A DNA stretch of 64,000 nucleotides from Pseudomonas marginalis. Lineage in GTDB: Bacteria > Pseudomonadota > Gammaproteobacteria > Pseudomonadales > Pseudomonadaceae. Each line of letters starts with the position of its first letter. The first letter of the stretch is position 1. A program made the position numbers and the translations under genes. The DNA lies in contig NZ_VTFG01000001.1 in assembly GCF_008692035.1 (NCBI RefSeq), positions 186,001 through 250,000 on the forward strand, read 5' to 3'. Positions 34,573 to 42,912 of this stretch are shown here, in pieces. Below the pieces are notes generated by a model. That model saw nothing but the letters and a program-made list of their open reading frames with translations. It had not been told where the DNA came from and made no database searches.

Positions 34573-35088
34573 TCAGGCGCGCCCTGTTCGAATGTAAGTG
34601 CGAAACACATGGTCCCACAGCGGTGAAGACACCCCGAAGTTCTTCTCGATGCCTTTGCGATGGTGCAGGTCGTGATTGGCCACCAATCCCGGAATAAAGG
34701 CGTAGGCCCAATGCTGCGGGCGGTGCATCACGTAGTGCAGCGAGATGTAGACGAAATAGCCCGTCACCGCGCCGATAAACGCCGAGGTAAGGCCGGTGGA
34801 CCAGGCGAGCAGCAACAGCACGGCGAAGGTCGAACTGGTTTTCCAGCTGGACACGCCGATGTAGGCCAGCACGTCGATGTGGTGGGTCCAATGCTCGCGG
34901 CGATACAGCGAGTGGAACAGGAAACGGTGCGCCGAATATTCCACCAAGGTCCAGGCCAGCAGGCCCGACAGTGCCAGCCAAGGCTCAAAGGGCGCCAGAT
35001 AGAGGGCTGCCACCACGAACAGCGGAACGGTGAAGAAATCGAGGTAATAAGCAACCGATGACATCAGCCATTTATTGGAAGCAGCCAT
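34573..35088 (-). CDS. Sterol desaturase/fatty acid hydroxylase family protein
   Basis: 171-residue integral membrane di-iron protein with four hydrophobic segments. The histidine clusters of the family are present: EYSAHRFLFH, REHWTHH, HYVMHRPQH and NHDLHHRKG, giving the eight or more His ligands. These enzymes hydroxylate or desaturate fatty acids, sterols or carotenoids. It is short compared with eukaryotic members but complete in motifs. It is 112 bases downstream of the receiver gene at 35201 and may belong to that transcript. Start is ATG at 35088; the Shine-Dalgarno is weak. Confidence 0.82.
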   Translation of the reverse strand: MAASNKWLMSSVAYYLDFFTVPLFVVAALYLAPFEPWLALSGLLAWTLVEYSAHRFLFHSLYRREHWTHHIDVLAYIGVSSWKTSSTFAVLLLLAWSTGLTSAFIGAVTGYFVYISLHYVMHRPQHWAYAFIPGLVANHDLHHRKGIEKNFGVSSPLWDHVFRTYIRTGRA

Positions 35089-35200
35089 GCGCGGAATATC
35101 CCTGTAGGGCGAAATGGACGGGCGCAGGATTGTCCGGTGTCGGGCCGCCGTATACAACTGCCCGGCGCTGGCTACGTGGTGGATTTGTGAGCCAATCGCC

Positions 35201-35671
35201 CTAGCAGCGTCGAATAGCCGTTGATCCGCTGCGCTGCAACAACTCAATCCGGTCCGCCGGCACCAGCGTACGCAAGGTCTTGTACAGCACCCGGGTTTCC
35301 AGCAGGTTCCATACCCGCAGCATGGTTTCCAGCGCGTCCAGGGGTTTGCTGATGAAGTCCCGGGCGCCCAGGGCCAGGGCACGCAGGCGCGTGTCGCGGG
35401 TGGCGTCGGCAGTGAGCACCAGGATCGGCAGGTATTCACCCTGGGGGATGCGCCGGTTGAGTTGCTCCAGCACGGCAAAGCCGTCGAACTCCGGCATGTG
35501 CAGGTCGAGGATCACCAGGTCCGGCTCGAAGCTGTTGAACAACTCCAGGGTGCGCAGCGGCTGGGTGCTGCTCAGCACGTTGGTCAGCCCTTCGCGCGCC
35601 AGCAGTTGCTCCACCAGGTCGAGGTTCGGGCGTTGGTCGTCGATGATCAGGATACGCAGGTCGAGGTTCAC
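35201..35671 (-). CDS. Response regulator with receiver domain and short tail
   Basis: 156 residues starting at GTG 35671, which overlaps the stop of the hybrid kinase gene (GTGA). The receiver is complete: acid pair in ILIIDDQRP, phospho-acceptor D56 in LVILDLHMP, Thr in VLTADAT and Lys in ISKPLDA. After residue 125 there is only a short helical tail (VLYKTLRTLVPADRIELLQ), so no known output domain is present. It is probably the partner of the hybrid kinase or a phosphorelay intermediate. Confidence 0.85.
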   Translation of the reverse strand: MNLDLRILIIDDQRPNLDLVEQLLAREGLTNVLSSTQPLRTLELFNSFEPDLVILDLHMPEFDGFAVLEQLNRRIPQGEYLPILVLTADATRDTRLRALALGARDFISKPLDALETMLRVWNLLETRVLYKTLRTLVPADRIELLQRSGSTAIRRC

Positions 35672-37983
35672 GCGGGCTCCGGAAAGGCTTGGTCGAGGTG
35701 GGCGAGAAACGCCGGCACGTTGATCGGTTTGTTCAATACCGCGGTGGCGCCGGCCTCCTGCAAGGCCTGGTGGGTAAGGTCGCTGGCGTCGGCGGTGATC
35801 ATCAGCACCGGTGTGTCGCGGGTGATCGGTGACTGACGCAGGCGTTGCAGCACCTTCAAGCCATTGATGTCCGGCAGCGACACATCCAGCAGAATCAACT
35901 GGGGTGCGTGCTGCGCGGCGAGGTCCAGGCCCAGTTGGCCTTGCATGCTCGACAGCAGCCGTATGCCGGGCCGGCGTTGCAGCAGGGTTTCGATCAGCGC
36001 CAGGCTGGAGAGGTTGTCCTCGATGCACAACACCTTGCCCTCGAAGGTGCTGACGACGGGAGCCGGGCGCTTCAATTCGGTGTCGATGCCGGGCGTGGCA
36101 ATACTCTGGGCGTGGGCCACGCGCACGAAGGGCAGTTCCAGGGTGAAGCGCGAACCGACGCCAGGCTGGCTCTGCACCTTGAGTCGGCCGTCCATGTTCT
36201 CCAGCAGGCTTTTACTCAGTGCCAGGCCCAGGCCGCTGCCTTCCACATTCGGGTCGGCCCCCAGGCGTTCGAAAGGCTTGAACAGTTGCCCCATATGATC
36301 GGCTGCGATGCCGTTGCCGGTATCGCACACAGCCACGCTGACTCGTTGTCCACGGATATCGACCTCAAGGCTCACCTGACCATCGCGCCGGTTGTATTTG
36401 ATCGCATTGGACAGCAGGTTCAGCAGCACCTGGGTCAGGCGCTGGCGGTCGGCAACGATGCCCGTATCCGCCGCCAGTGCCGGCAGCGGCCGCAACTGCA
36501 CGCCTGCGTCGGCGGCCATGGGCGACACCAGCGTCAGCGCCTCTTGCAAGGTGCCCGCCAGCGGGATCGGCACGATATTCAACGCCAGGCTTCCGGCCTC
36601 GATCTTGGCGATGTCCAACACCTCGTTGATCAGCGTGAGCAGGTGCTGGCCGGCGCGCAGAATGTGACCGACATCGGCCTTTTGCGCCTTGGGCGCGTCC
36701 ATGTCCAGCAGTTGCGCAAAGCCCAGGATCGAGTTGAGCGGGGTCCGCAGTTCGTGGCTCATGCGCGACAGGAATTGGCTTTTGGCGCGGCTGGCGCGTT
36801 CGGCTTCCTCGCGGGCGGTGCGCAGGGCGATCTCCGCCGCGCGGCGGTCGGTGATGTCGCGGGTGATCTTGGAAAAACCGCGCAGGGCGCCGGTGCCGTC
36901 GTACTGCGCCGTGATCACCACGCTGGCCCAGAACCGCGTGCCGTCCTTGCGGCAGCGCCAGCCTTCTTCGGTGTAATCGCCGTTGCGGGTGGCCTCGCGC
37001 AACGCCATGTCCGGGTGCTGCGGGCATTCCTGGGGCAGGTAGAACAGCGAGAAATGCTGGCCGATGATCTCCTGCTCGGTATAGCCCTTGATCCGCTCGG
37101 CGCCGTTGTTCCAACTGGTGACATGGCCCGCCGTGTCGAGGGCGAAGATCCCGTAGTCCTTGACCCCATCGATGATCAGCCGCAAGCGTTCTTCGTTGTC
37201 GCGCAAGGCGCGCTCGCGCTCGGCCAGCAACAGTCCGGCCTCCACCAGGCTGGTGCCCAACTGGCCGATTTCGTCTTTTTCCGGCGGCTGTGGCAGCAGC
37301 GGCGAGCCCAGGGCCAGGCGCTGGGCATTGCGCTGCACATTCTGCACCCGGGCGACAATGCCCTTGGACAGAAACAGCACCGCGACAATCGCCCCGAACA
37401 ACCCGCAGATCGCCGCCAACCAGGTCGACAGCAACAAGCGCTGGCGGGTCTCGGACGCAGCGGCGCTGCGCTCGGCCAGCAACGACGCCTCAAGGGTGAG
37501 CATGGTGCTGATGTGTTGGCGCAGGGCGTCGAGGATGTGCTTGTTGCTGATCAGGATGGCACTGATGGACTCCGGTGTGGCGTCGCTGTCCTTGAGCATT
37601 TCCTCCAGCCCGTCGACCTTGCCGTCGATCAGCGGCTTGATCGCGCTGAGCTGCTCGCGCACCCGTGGATCGCGCACGTTGCGGTCCAGTCGGTGCAGGG
37701 CCGACTCGATCTGGGGCTTGGCGTTCAGGTAGCTGGGCAGGAAGTCTTCGCGGCGGGTGAGCAGGTAACCGCGCACACTGGCGGCGGCTTCCGCGAGCAG
37801 GGTATGCACGGCCTGGATATCGCCTTGCACGCGTAAAACCCGGCGCACATCCTCTTCGGCACGGGCGGTCTGGCGTTCCGTGGTGTAGATCAGCACCAGG
37901 GACAGCAACAGCACCACCAGTGGCAGTGAAATCACCACCAGCGCCTTGCCGCGCAGCGGCAGGTCGGCCCAACGCTTTCTCAT
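35668..37983 (-). CDS. Hybrid sensor histidine kinase (CHASE3-HAMP-PAS-HK-REC)
   Basis: 771 residues. Order: TM1 about 15-35; a CHASE3-like periplasmic helical domain to about 180 (VRGYLLTRREDFLPSYLNA); TM2 about 186-208; HAMP; a PAS domain about 265-375 (DYGIFALDTAGHVTSWNNGA); HisKA with RMSHELRTPLNSILGF; HATPase with DTGNGIAADHMG and GSGLGLALSKS; and a C-terminal receiver (LILLDVSLPDINGLK). The signal sensed is unknown. It lies 10 bases after the LuxR regulator gene and overlaps the receiver gene downstream. Confidence 0.9.
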   Translation of the reverse strand: MRKRWADLPLRGKALVVISLPLVVLLLSLVLIYTTERQTARAEEDVRRVLRVQGDIQAVHTLLAEAAASVRGYLLTRREDFLPSYLNAKPQIESALHRLDRNVRDPRVREQLSAIKPLIDGKVDGLEEMLKDSDATPESISAILISNKHILDALRQHISTMLTLEASLLAERSAAASETRQRLLLSTWLAAICGLFGAIVAVLFLSKGIVARVQNVQRNAQRLALGSPLLPQPPEKDEIGQLGTSLVEAGLLLAERERALRDNEERLRLIIDGVKDYGIFALDTAGHVTSWNNGAERIKGYTEQEIIGQHFSLFYLPQECPQHPDMALREATRNGDYTEEGWRCRKDGTRFWASVVITAQYDGTGALRGFSKITRDITDRRAAEIALRTAREEAERASRAKSQFLSRMSHELRTPLNSILGFAQLLDMDAPKAQKADVGHILRAGQHLLTLINEVLDIAKIEAGSLALNIVPIPLAGTLQEALTLVSPMAADAGVQLRPLPALAADTGIVADRQRLTQVLLNLLSNAIKYNRRDGQVSLEVDIRGQRVSVAVCDTGNGIAADHMGQLFKPFERLGADPNVEGSGLGLALSKSLLENMDGRLKVQSQPGVGSRFTLELPFVRVAHAQSIATPGIDTELKRPAPVVSTFEGKVLCIEDNLSSLALIETLLQRRPGIRLLSSMQGQLGLDLAAQHAPQLILLDVSLPDINGLKVLQRLRQSPITRDTPVLMITADASDLTHQALQEAGATAVLNKPINVPAFLAHLDQAFPEPA

Positions 37984-37993
37984 TTGGGCCGCC

Positions 37994-38647
37994 TCATGTG
38001 GGTGTCACCAGGCCCAAAGCGATGCCCCGCACGGCGGCCTGGGTACGGTCAGCCGCGCCGAGCTTGCCGATCACCCGCTCGACATGGGCCTTGGCCGTGC
38101 CGGTGGTAATGCCCAGGTGTTCGCCGATGGCGCGGTTGCTCATGCCGTTGGCGACCAGGCCGAGGACCTGGCGTTCCCGTGGGGTGAGCGGTTCGCCGGG
38201 GGCGGCACCGCTGGCCTGGCGTTCGGTCATGCGCCGCAACAGCCGGGCGCTGACCGCCGTGTTGAGCGCTTCGCCACCGGCGGCCACGTGTTGCAGCGCC
38301 TGGATCACCTCGGCGCGGCTGGCGTCTTTGAGCAAGTAGCCCACCGCACCGGCATTCATGGCCGCCTCCAGGTACTCGGGGCTGTCGTCCATGGTGAACA
38401 TCACCACCTTCACCGCCGGCAGGCGTTGTTGCAGCAAGCGTGCGGCGCCCAGGCCATTGAGCCCGGGCATGCGAATGTCGAGGATGACAATATCCGGCAG
38501 CAGTTGCTCACACAGCTCCACCGCTTGCAGGCCATCGCTGGCCTGGCCGACCACCTCGAACTGCGGATGGCCGGCCAGCAGGGAGACAAAGCCGGTGCGC
38601 GTGACTTCATGGTCGTCCGCCAGCACCAGGCGCAGGACGTGGGTCAT
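37994..38647 (-). CDS. NarL/LuxR-family response regulator
   Basis: 217 residues: receiver with phospho-acceptor D57 (DIVILDIRMPGLNG) and a C-terminal LuxR HTH at about 150-210 (LTPRERQVLGLVANGMSNRA). Its start overlaps the stop of the kinase gene at 38644 (ATGA), which makes the pairing with that kinase very likely. Target genes may include its own operon; no binding site was identified. Confidence 0.9.
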   Translation of the reverse strand: MTHVLRLVLADDHEVTRTGFVSLLAGHPQFEVVGQASDGLQAVELCEQLLPDIVILDIRMPGLNGLGAARLLQQRLPAVKVVMFTMDDSPEYLEAAMNAGAVGYLLKDASRAEVIQALQHVAAGGEALNTAVSARLLRRMTERQASGAAPGEPLTPRERQVLGLVANGMSNRAIGEHLGITTGTAKAHVERVIGKLGAADRTQAAVRGIALGLVTPT

Positions 38648-39822
38648 TGGGGGACTCCAATCAAGTGCGCAGGCACGCGCGCGTGCAGCCGGGTACCGCC
38701 GTCGACGGTGCTGACGCAGGTGAAGCTGCCGCCCAACAGGCTGGCGCGCTCCTGCATGGTGGCGAGGCCCAGATGCTGGGAGTCATCCGTTGATGGCTCT
38801 GCCTTGAAGCCTCGGCCATTGTCGTCCAGCCGCAGGGACGCCTGGCCGTCGTGCAGCGCCAGGGCCAGTTGCACTTGGCTGGCGCGCGCATGCTTGAGCA
38901 CATTGTTGATGGCTTCCTGGCCGATCCGGAACAAGGCGATTTCCACCTGGCTGGGTAAGCGCGCCTCACAGTACGCCTGCCACACCACGTTGATGCCGGC
39001 GTCACGCAGGCGGTCGGCCTCCTTATCGAGGGCTTTGAACAAGCCGAAATCATCCAGCACCGTGGGACGCAGGCCCGCAATCAGTTGCCGGCCCTCGCCA
39101 ACCGAGTGTTGGGCCAGGGTAAGAATCGCCTCGAGGTCGGCGGCCAATGCCTCCGGCAGCGGCGGGCAGCGCCCGGCAAAGCCTTGCAGCCGCTGGTGCA
39201 GGCCCGCCAGGGTTTGCGCCAGGCCATCGTGGAGGTCGTAGGCGACGCGCTTGCGTTCGTCTTCCTGGGCGCGGAGCAAGCGGTTGACCAGGTCGGACAG
39301 GGTTTTGTCGCGCAGCTTGAGGGTGCTCAGCAGCCGGTCGTTTTCCAGGTGGGCGGCCAGCAATGTGGCGAGCAGTTGCAGGGATTCGCTGTCTTCGTGC
39401 TCCGGCGCCCGCAGGCTGACGCTATTGCCCAGCACCAGTACACCAAAGGCAGCGCCGTCACCGGCGCGCAACGGCACTTGCAAGACGCTGGGCACCTCCT
39501 CGGATGGCCGCTCCTGCCAACACGCCGTGCGCAGGCTGCGGTCGGCGAGGGCGGCCAGGCTGCCCAAGCGCGACGGATTGCCATGGCGGGCGCTGGTATA
39601 GGCGATGCCCTCGGCGTCCCACTCCTGCAGCAGCCCGTGGTCCATGGCCAGAAACGCGCAGGCCCGCGCGAGCACGCGTTCGCGCATGGCGTCGGGGGGC
39701 AGTTGGCGCAACTCCTGGCCGGTATCCACCAACAGCCGCAGGCGCGCCGTACGACTTTGCGATTGGCGAAAGTGCGCGCGCATGGCCAGGGCGCTGCCGG
39801 GATCATGGGGCGTGTCATGCAT
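38644..39822 (-). CDS. GAF-domain NarL-type sensor histidine kinase
   Basis: 392 residues, with no membrane segment, so cytoplasmic. A GAF-like domain at about 25-160 is followed by HisKA_3 with phospho-acceptor H198 (RVAYDLHDGLAQTLAG) and HATPase near 290-385 (LDDNGRGFKAE). The start at 39822 has GGAG eight bases upstream; residues from earlier start codons are not typical. It is the first gene of a minus-strand operon of four signalling genes. Confidence 0.88.
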   Translation of the reverse strand: MHDTPHDPGSALAMRAHFRQSQSRTARLRLLVDTGQELRQLPPDAMRERVLARACAFLAMDHGLLQEWDAEGIAYTSARHGNPSRLGSLAALADRSLRTACWQERPSEEVPSVLQVPLRAGDGAAFGVLVLGNSVSLRAPEHEDSESLQLLATLLAAHLENDRLLSTLKLRDKTLSDLVNRLLRAQEDERKRVAYDLHDGLAQTLAGLHQRLQGFAGRCPPLPEALAADLEAILTLAQHSVGEGRQLIAGLRPTVLDDFGLFKALDKEADRLRDAGINVVWQAYCEARLPSQVEIALFRIGQEAINNVLKHARASQVQLALALHDGQASLRLDDNGRGFKAEPSTDDSQHLGLATMQERASLLGGSFTCVSTVDGGTRLHARVPAHLIGVPQ

Positions 39823-39986
39823 GGTTGATGCTCCATTGCTGCGGGCGCGAGGGGGATCTATTAGACAGGGTCGGACCCCTTGGGCGCTATCTGCCAAATG
39901 GCATAGGTAAATACCTCCGGTTGGCCGATGGCGGCCGGTGGGCAGGTTGGCAAAGTGGCCGCAACGACGACCACTGGAGTATCGCC

Positions 39987-40505
39987 ATGAAATTCAAGAT
40001 TGCCCCGATCGCCCTGATGTTTGCCCTGAGCGTACCGTTTGTTCATGCCGCCGAGACGGCCCCGTATGTCTACCGTGAAGTCGCCCAGGCGCCGGCCAAT
40101 GTCAAAGACCGCGAGATTGCCGGTTTATTCGACCGCTGGAACAGCGCCCTGCAGACCGGCAACGTGAAATCCGTGGTCGACCTCTACGCGCCGGGCGCTG
40201 TGTTGCAGCCGACCGTGTCCAACCAGGTGCGCACGACGCCGGAGCAGATCACCGACTACTTCGACCACTTCCTGGCGCTCAAGCCGGTGGGCCAGATCAA
40301 CTACCGCGAGATCCGCCAACTGGGCAGCAACGTGGCCATGGACAGTGGCGTCTACACCTTCACCCTGACCGAGTCGGATGGCAAGGTGCGTCAGGTGCAG
40401 GCGCGCTACACCTTCGTCTATGAGCAGGTGGGTGGCCAGTGGAAAATTCTTAACCATCATTCTTCGGCGATGCCTGAAGTCCAGGCCAAGCACGCCAAGC
40501 AGTAA
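39987..40505 (+). CDS. Secreted SnoaL/SgcJ-like NTF2-fold protein
   Basis: 172 residues: signal peptide (PIALMFALSVPFVHA, cleavage after HAA) and an NTF2-like domain of the SgcJ/EcaC or DUF4440 type (LFDRWNSALQTGNVKSVVDLYAPGA begins it; YTFVYEQVGGQWKILNHHSS ends it). The pocket His pair NHH is typical of this family, where functions range from cyclase to calcium/calmodulin-kinase association-like domains. The true role here is unknown. GGAG stands 7 bases upstream of the ATG. It is a single gene with its own terminator. Confidence 0.85.
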   Translation: MKFKIAPIALMFALSVPFVHAAETAPYVYREVAQAPANVKDREIAGLFDRWNSALQTGNVKSVVDLYAPGAVLQPTVSNQVRTTPEQITDYFDHFLALKPVGQINYREIRQLGSNVAMDSGVYTFTLTESDGKVRQVQARYTFVYEQVGGQWKILNHHSSAMPEVQAKHAKQ

Positions 40506-40518
40506 TGGTTGGAGGGAA

Positions 40519-40553
40519 AATGCCCATCCCTTGCCGGGGGTGGGCATTTTTTT
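40519..40553 (+). terminator. Terminator of the SnoaL-like gene
   Basis: AATGCCCATCCC pairs with GGGGGTGGGCATT (one bulge) and runs into TTTTTTT on the plus strand, starting 14 bases past the stop codon. This is a classic intrinsic terminator. Confidence 0.85.
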
Positions 40554-40624
40554 GTTGGGGCTGGGAGATTGTTCCTGTGACGGCTCGGGAACCGGCGCCT
40601 GTCTAACTGATGGTCCGCGACCTG

Positions 40625-40655
40625 AATGTGGGAGGGCGCTTATCCCCCCGATGGC
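40625..40655 (+). repeat. Single REP-type element
   Basis: The segment with core TGTGGGAGGGCGCTT and CCCCCCGAT matches the REP pattern also seen at 40744 (TGTGGGAGGGGGCTTGCC). Such REP sequences are widespread between genes of fluorescent pseudomonads. Confidence 0.7.
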
Positions 40656-40743
40656 CATAGGTATCTACACAACTTTCAGCGGTCTGTGGCTTGCTTCCGT
40701 GGCGGCCTTAGAGCCGACCGGAGTTGGGTCTGGTGTACTGGGT

Positions 40744-40853
40744 AAATGTGGGAGGGGGCTTGCCCCCGATGAGGGAGTGTCAGTCACTTATTTTTTAACT
40801 GACCCGGCGCTATCGGGGGCAAGTCGAATCGTCGCACCGCCCCTCCCACATTT
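40744..40853. repeat. REPIN: two REP elements in inverted orientation
   Basis: A forward REP (40744-40770, TGTGGGAGGGGGCTTGCC core) faces an inverted REP (40812-40853, GCCCCTCCCACATTT end) across a 41-base AT-rich spacer. The second copy carries a GTGCGACGATTCGA insert, a common REP variant. REPINs are mobilised by RAYT transposases encoded elsewhere; none is in this window. Confidence 0.75.
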
Positions 40854-40887
40854 GGATCTCCACATATCAGCTAGAACTCGGTCTGCT

Positions 40888-41190
40888 TTTGCTCTGCTTT
40901 TGCTCTGGCTTTTGATCTTGATCCTAGGCGCCCCGTCAAACACGCTGGCCGAACGCAGGCTTGAATCCGTGGGTAACCCGGCAGGACGCCGGGTTAGCCG
41001 TCCTGGGCCAAGGATGGCCCATGACGGCGGCCCACGGATTCAAGCCTGCGTTCGGGCACACCGAGCCTGGGCGAGGTGCCGAGTGTTGGGGCAAGAGCCC
41101 TTTGGTTACTTTGGGGCTTTTCCAAAGTGACCCGCTGTAAGAGCGGAACCATAGGTGGTCGTGACCGCAGCAACGGATATGTACTCATTC
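40888..41190. repeat. Long structured intergenic repeat with three-way junction
   Basis: The element opens with tandem GCTTTTGCTCT copies (40888 on). It then has a 25-bp perfect outer stem (40949-40973 with 41031-41055) enclosing two hairpins: TAACCCGGC/GCCGGGTTA (40974-40982, 40988-40996), and GCCGTC/GACGGC (40997-41002, 41023-41028) with GGGCCA/TGGCCC inside. Further hairpins follow: GGTTACTTTGG/CCAAAGTGACC (41104-41132, one mismatch) and CCGCT/AGCGG (41132-41146). I believe similar elements occur in many copies in P. fluorescens genomes, but cannot verify this here. Short open frames inside it are most likely not genes. Confidence 0.75.
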
Positions 41191-41276
41191 CAACTCCAGC
41201 GCATGGTCGGCCCGAAGGCCGCCACGGAAGCAACCACCCTCACCACTCGGCACCTCGCCCAGACTCGGTGTACCCG
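41053..41276. repeat. 33-bp inverted repeats flanking the right part of the element
   Basis: Positions 41053-41085 and 41244-41276 are inverse copies with two mismatches (core GCGAGGTGCCGAGTG). The second may be a truncated, inverted copy of the same element. The 158 bases between them contain the hairpins listed for the main element and no credible gene. Confidence 0.65.
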
Positions 41277-41410
41277 TCACCCGGTGAGTGCAGCAACGCT
41301 TTGGCGCCGTCCGGGTCATACCAGGCGTACTCGTAGTAGCGGTTGGTGAGGCTTTTCAGTTGCAGGTCGACGCTGACGACCGAGCGCGGTGTTGGTGGCG
41401 CAACAGCGGT
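41240..41410 (-). pseudogene. Remnant of an unknown gene cut by the repeat
   Basis: On the minus strand an open frame reads SVVSVDLQLKSLTNRYYEYA and then WYDPDGAKALLHSPG. This has the composition of a real protein, but there is no start codon: a stop lies just upstream at 41411-41413 and the frame ends inside the inverted repeat. It may be the C-terminal remnant of an old gene interrupted by the repeat. The family was not identified. Confidence 0.3.
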
Positions 41411-41570
41411 TCAATAAAGTGTTCGATTGTCCTGGTCGTGAAGGGTGACCGGTACAGCGCCAACCCTCGAATGTGAGGGCTTCCAGGCTTGGCATGAATT
41501 GTGTTGTGACCCGATTGGCGCTGACCCGACAACGGGAGGGAAACCTCACCTTTCATAAGAAACCACACCC
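41411..41570. other. Leader region of the orphan binding-protein gene
   Basis: No gene is seen between the gene remnant and the ATG at 41571. The promoter of the binding-protein gene should lie here. GGGAGG occurs about 30 bases upstream of the start, too far for a standard ribosome site. Confidence 0.4.
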
Positions 41571-42902
41571 ATGCACAACGTCTTGCAACGCACAGTCATC
41601 GCCAGCCTGCTGGCACTCGGCGCCTTGGGCGGGCCGGTGGCCCAGGCCGCCAATGATCAACAGTTCATCCCGCTGGCTACCTACCGGGTCGGCGCCTATG
41701 CGTCCAGCGGCATTCCGTGGTGGGCGGGGGAGATTGATTACTTCCGCTACATCAACGAGGTCGAAGGCGGCGTGAACGGCGTCAAGCTGGTCTGGCAGGA
41801 ATGCGAGACGGAGTGGAAGACCGACCGCATCATCGAATGCTATGAGCGCTACAAAGCCGGTCTCGACGGCGCACCCACCGGGTTCTTCTTCACCCACAGC
41901 ACACCGGCCTCCTATGCGCTGATGGACCGTGCCGCCATTGACCACATCCCGTTGATCGACGGCGCCGGCGGGCGTACCGAATCCACCGATGGCCGCGTGT
42001 TCCCCTACGCGTTCCCGCTGTTGCTCAACTACTACGGCCAGGCGTCGGTGGGCATCAACTACATCGCCCAGCGCGAAGGCGGCCTGGACAAGCTCAAGGG
42101 CAAGAAGATCGTCACCGTCTACCACGACTCCGCCTACGGCCGCGAAACCCAGGCGGCCATGCAGTTGCTGGCGCAAAAGTACGGGTTCGAGAACATCCAG
42201 ATCCCCGTGGCCGATCCCGGCAACGAGCAGTCCACCCAGTGGCGCCAGGTGCGGCAGATCAACCCGGACTGGGTGTTCCTGCGCACCTGGGGCGTGTCCA
42301 CCCCCGTCGGCATCAAGACCGCCGTGCGCTTTGGCATCCCCGTGGACCGCCTGATCGGCGATGTGTGGGCCGGCTCCGAAGCCGATGTGATACCCGCCGG
42401 CACCGCCGCCAAGGGCTACCAGGCGCTGGCGCCGTTCCCCGGTGGCGACAGTTTCGACATCCATAAAAAGCTCAAGCAGTTCATCCTCGATCCCGGCAAG
42501 AGCAACCTCAAGGACCCCAGCTACTTCGGCAAGGTCTACTACAACATCGGCCTGATCAACGCCGCGATTGCCGTCGAAGCGCTGCGCACCGGCCAGGCCA
42601 AATTCGGCAACCGCGCGCTGAACGGCGAGGAAACCCGCTGGGCATTCGAACACCTGGACATCGACGCCGCGCGCCTCAAGGCCATGGGCTTCGAAGGTCT
42701 GCTGGCACCGTTGAAGCTGTCCTGCGCCGACCACGAAGGTGGCGGTTCCGCCCGGGTGCAGCAATGGGATGGGCAAAAGTGGGTGCTGGTGACCGACTGG
42801 CTGCAGGCCGACCGCGCCACCTTGCGCCCGTTGATCGAAGCCAAGTCGGCTGCGTATGCACAGGAGAAGGGCATTGTGGCGCGTGATTGTTCGGCTGAAT
42901 GA
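41571..42902 (+). CDS. Orphan ABC substrate-binding protein (branched-chain amino acid type)
   Basis: 443-residue periplasmic protein with signal peptide (ASLLALGALGGPVAQAA) and a Peripla_BP_6/LivK-type fold (YRVGAYASSGIPWWAGEIDY, VTVYHDSAYGRETQAAMQLL, DWVFLRTWGVSTPVGIKTAV). It is longer than LivK (about 370), as in the aromatic-acid or urea-type members. No permease or ATPase gene is beside it, so it probably serves a transporter encoded elsewhere or acts as a sensor partner. It converges with toxin-like gene 3 with only 10 bases between stops. Confidence 0.82.
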   Translation: MHNVLQRTVIASLLALGALGGPVAQAANDQQFIPLATYRVGAYASSGIPWWAGEIDYFRYINEVEGGVNGVKLVWQECETEWKTDRIIECYERYKAGLDGAPTGFFFTHSTPASYALMDRAAIDHIPLIDGAGGRTESTDGRVFPYAFPLLLNYYGQASVGINYIAQREGGLDKLKGKKIVTVYHDSAYGRETQAAMQLLAQKYGFENIQIPVADPGNEQSTQWRQVRQINPDWVFLRTWGVSTPVGIKTAVRFGIPVDRLIGDVWAGSEADVIPAGTAAKGYQALAPFPGGDSFDIHKKLKQFILDPGKSNLKDPSYFGKVYYNIGLINAAIAVEALRTGQAKFGNRALNGEETRWAFEHLDIDAARLKAMGFEGLLAPLKLSCADHEGGGSARVQQWDGQKWVLVTDWLQADRATLRPLIEAKSAAYAQEKGIVARDCSAE

Positions 42903-42912
42903 ACTAATGACT

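Noticed and set aside
35845..37836. Plus-strand open frame of about 660 codons opposite the hybrid kinase
   Set aside because: Antiframe of a gene with complete kinase motifs; composition is Gln/His/Arg-rich.
41053..41276. Possible insertion sequence because of 33-bp inverted ends
   Set aside because: No transposase frame fits between the ends and no target duplication is visible; kept only as a repeat.
40994..41336. Short open frames within the structured repeat
   Set aside because: They follow the repeat sequence and change frame with its hairpins; they are explained by the repeat itself.
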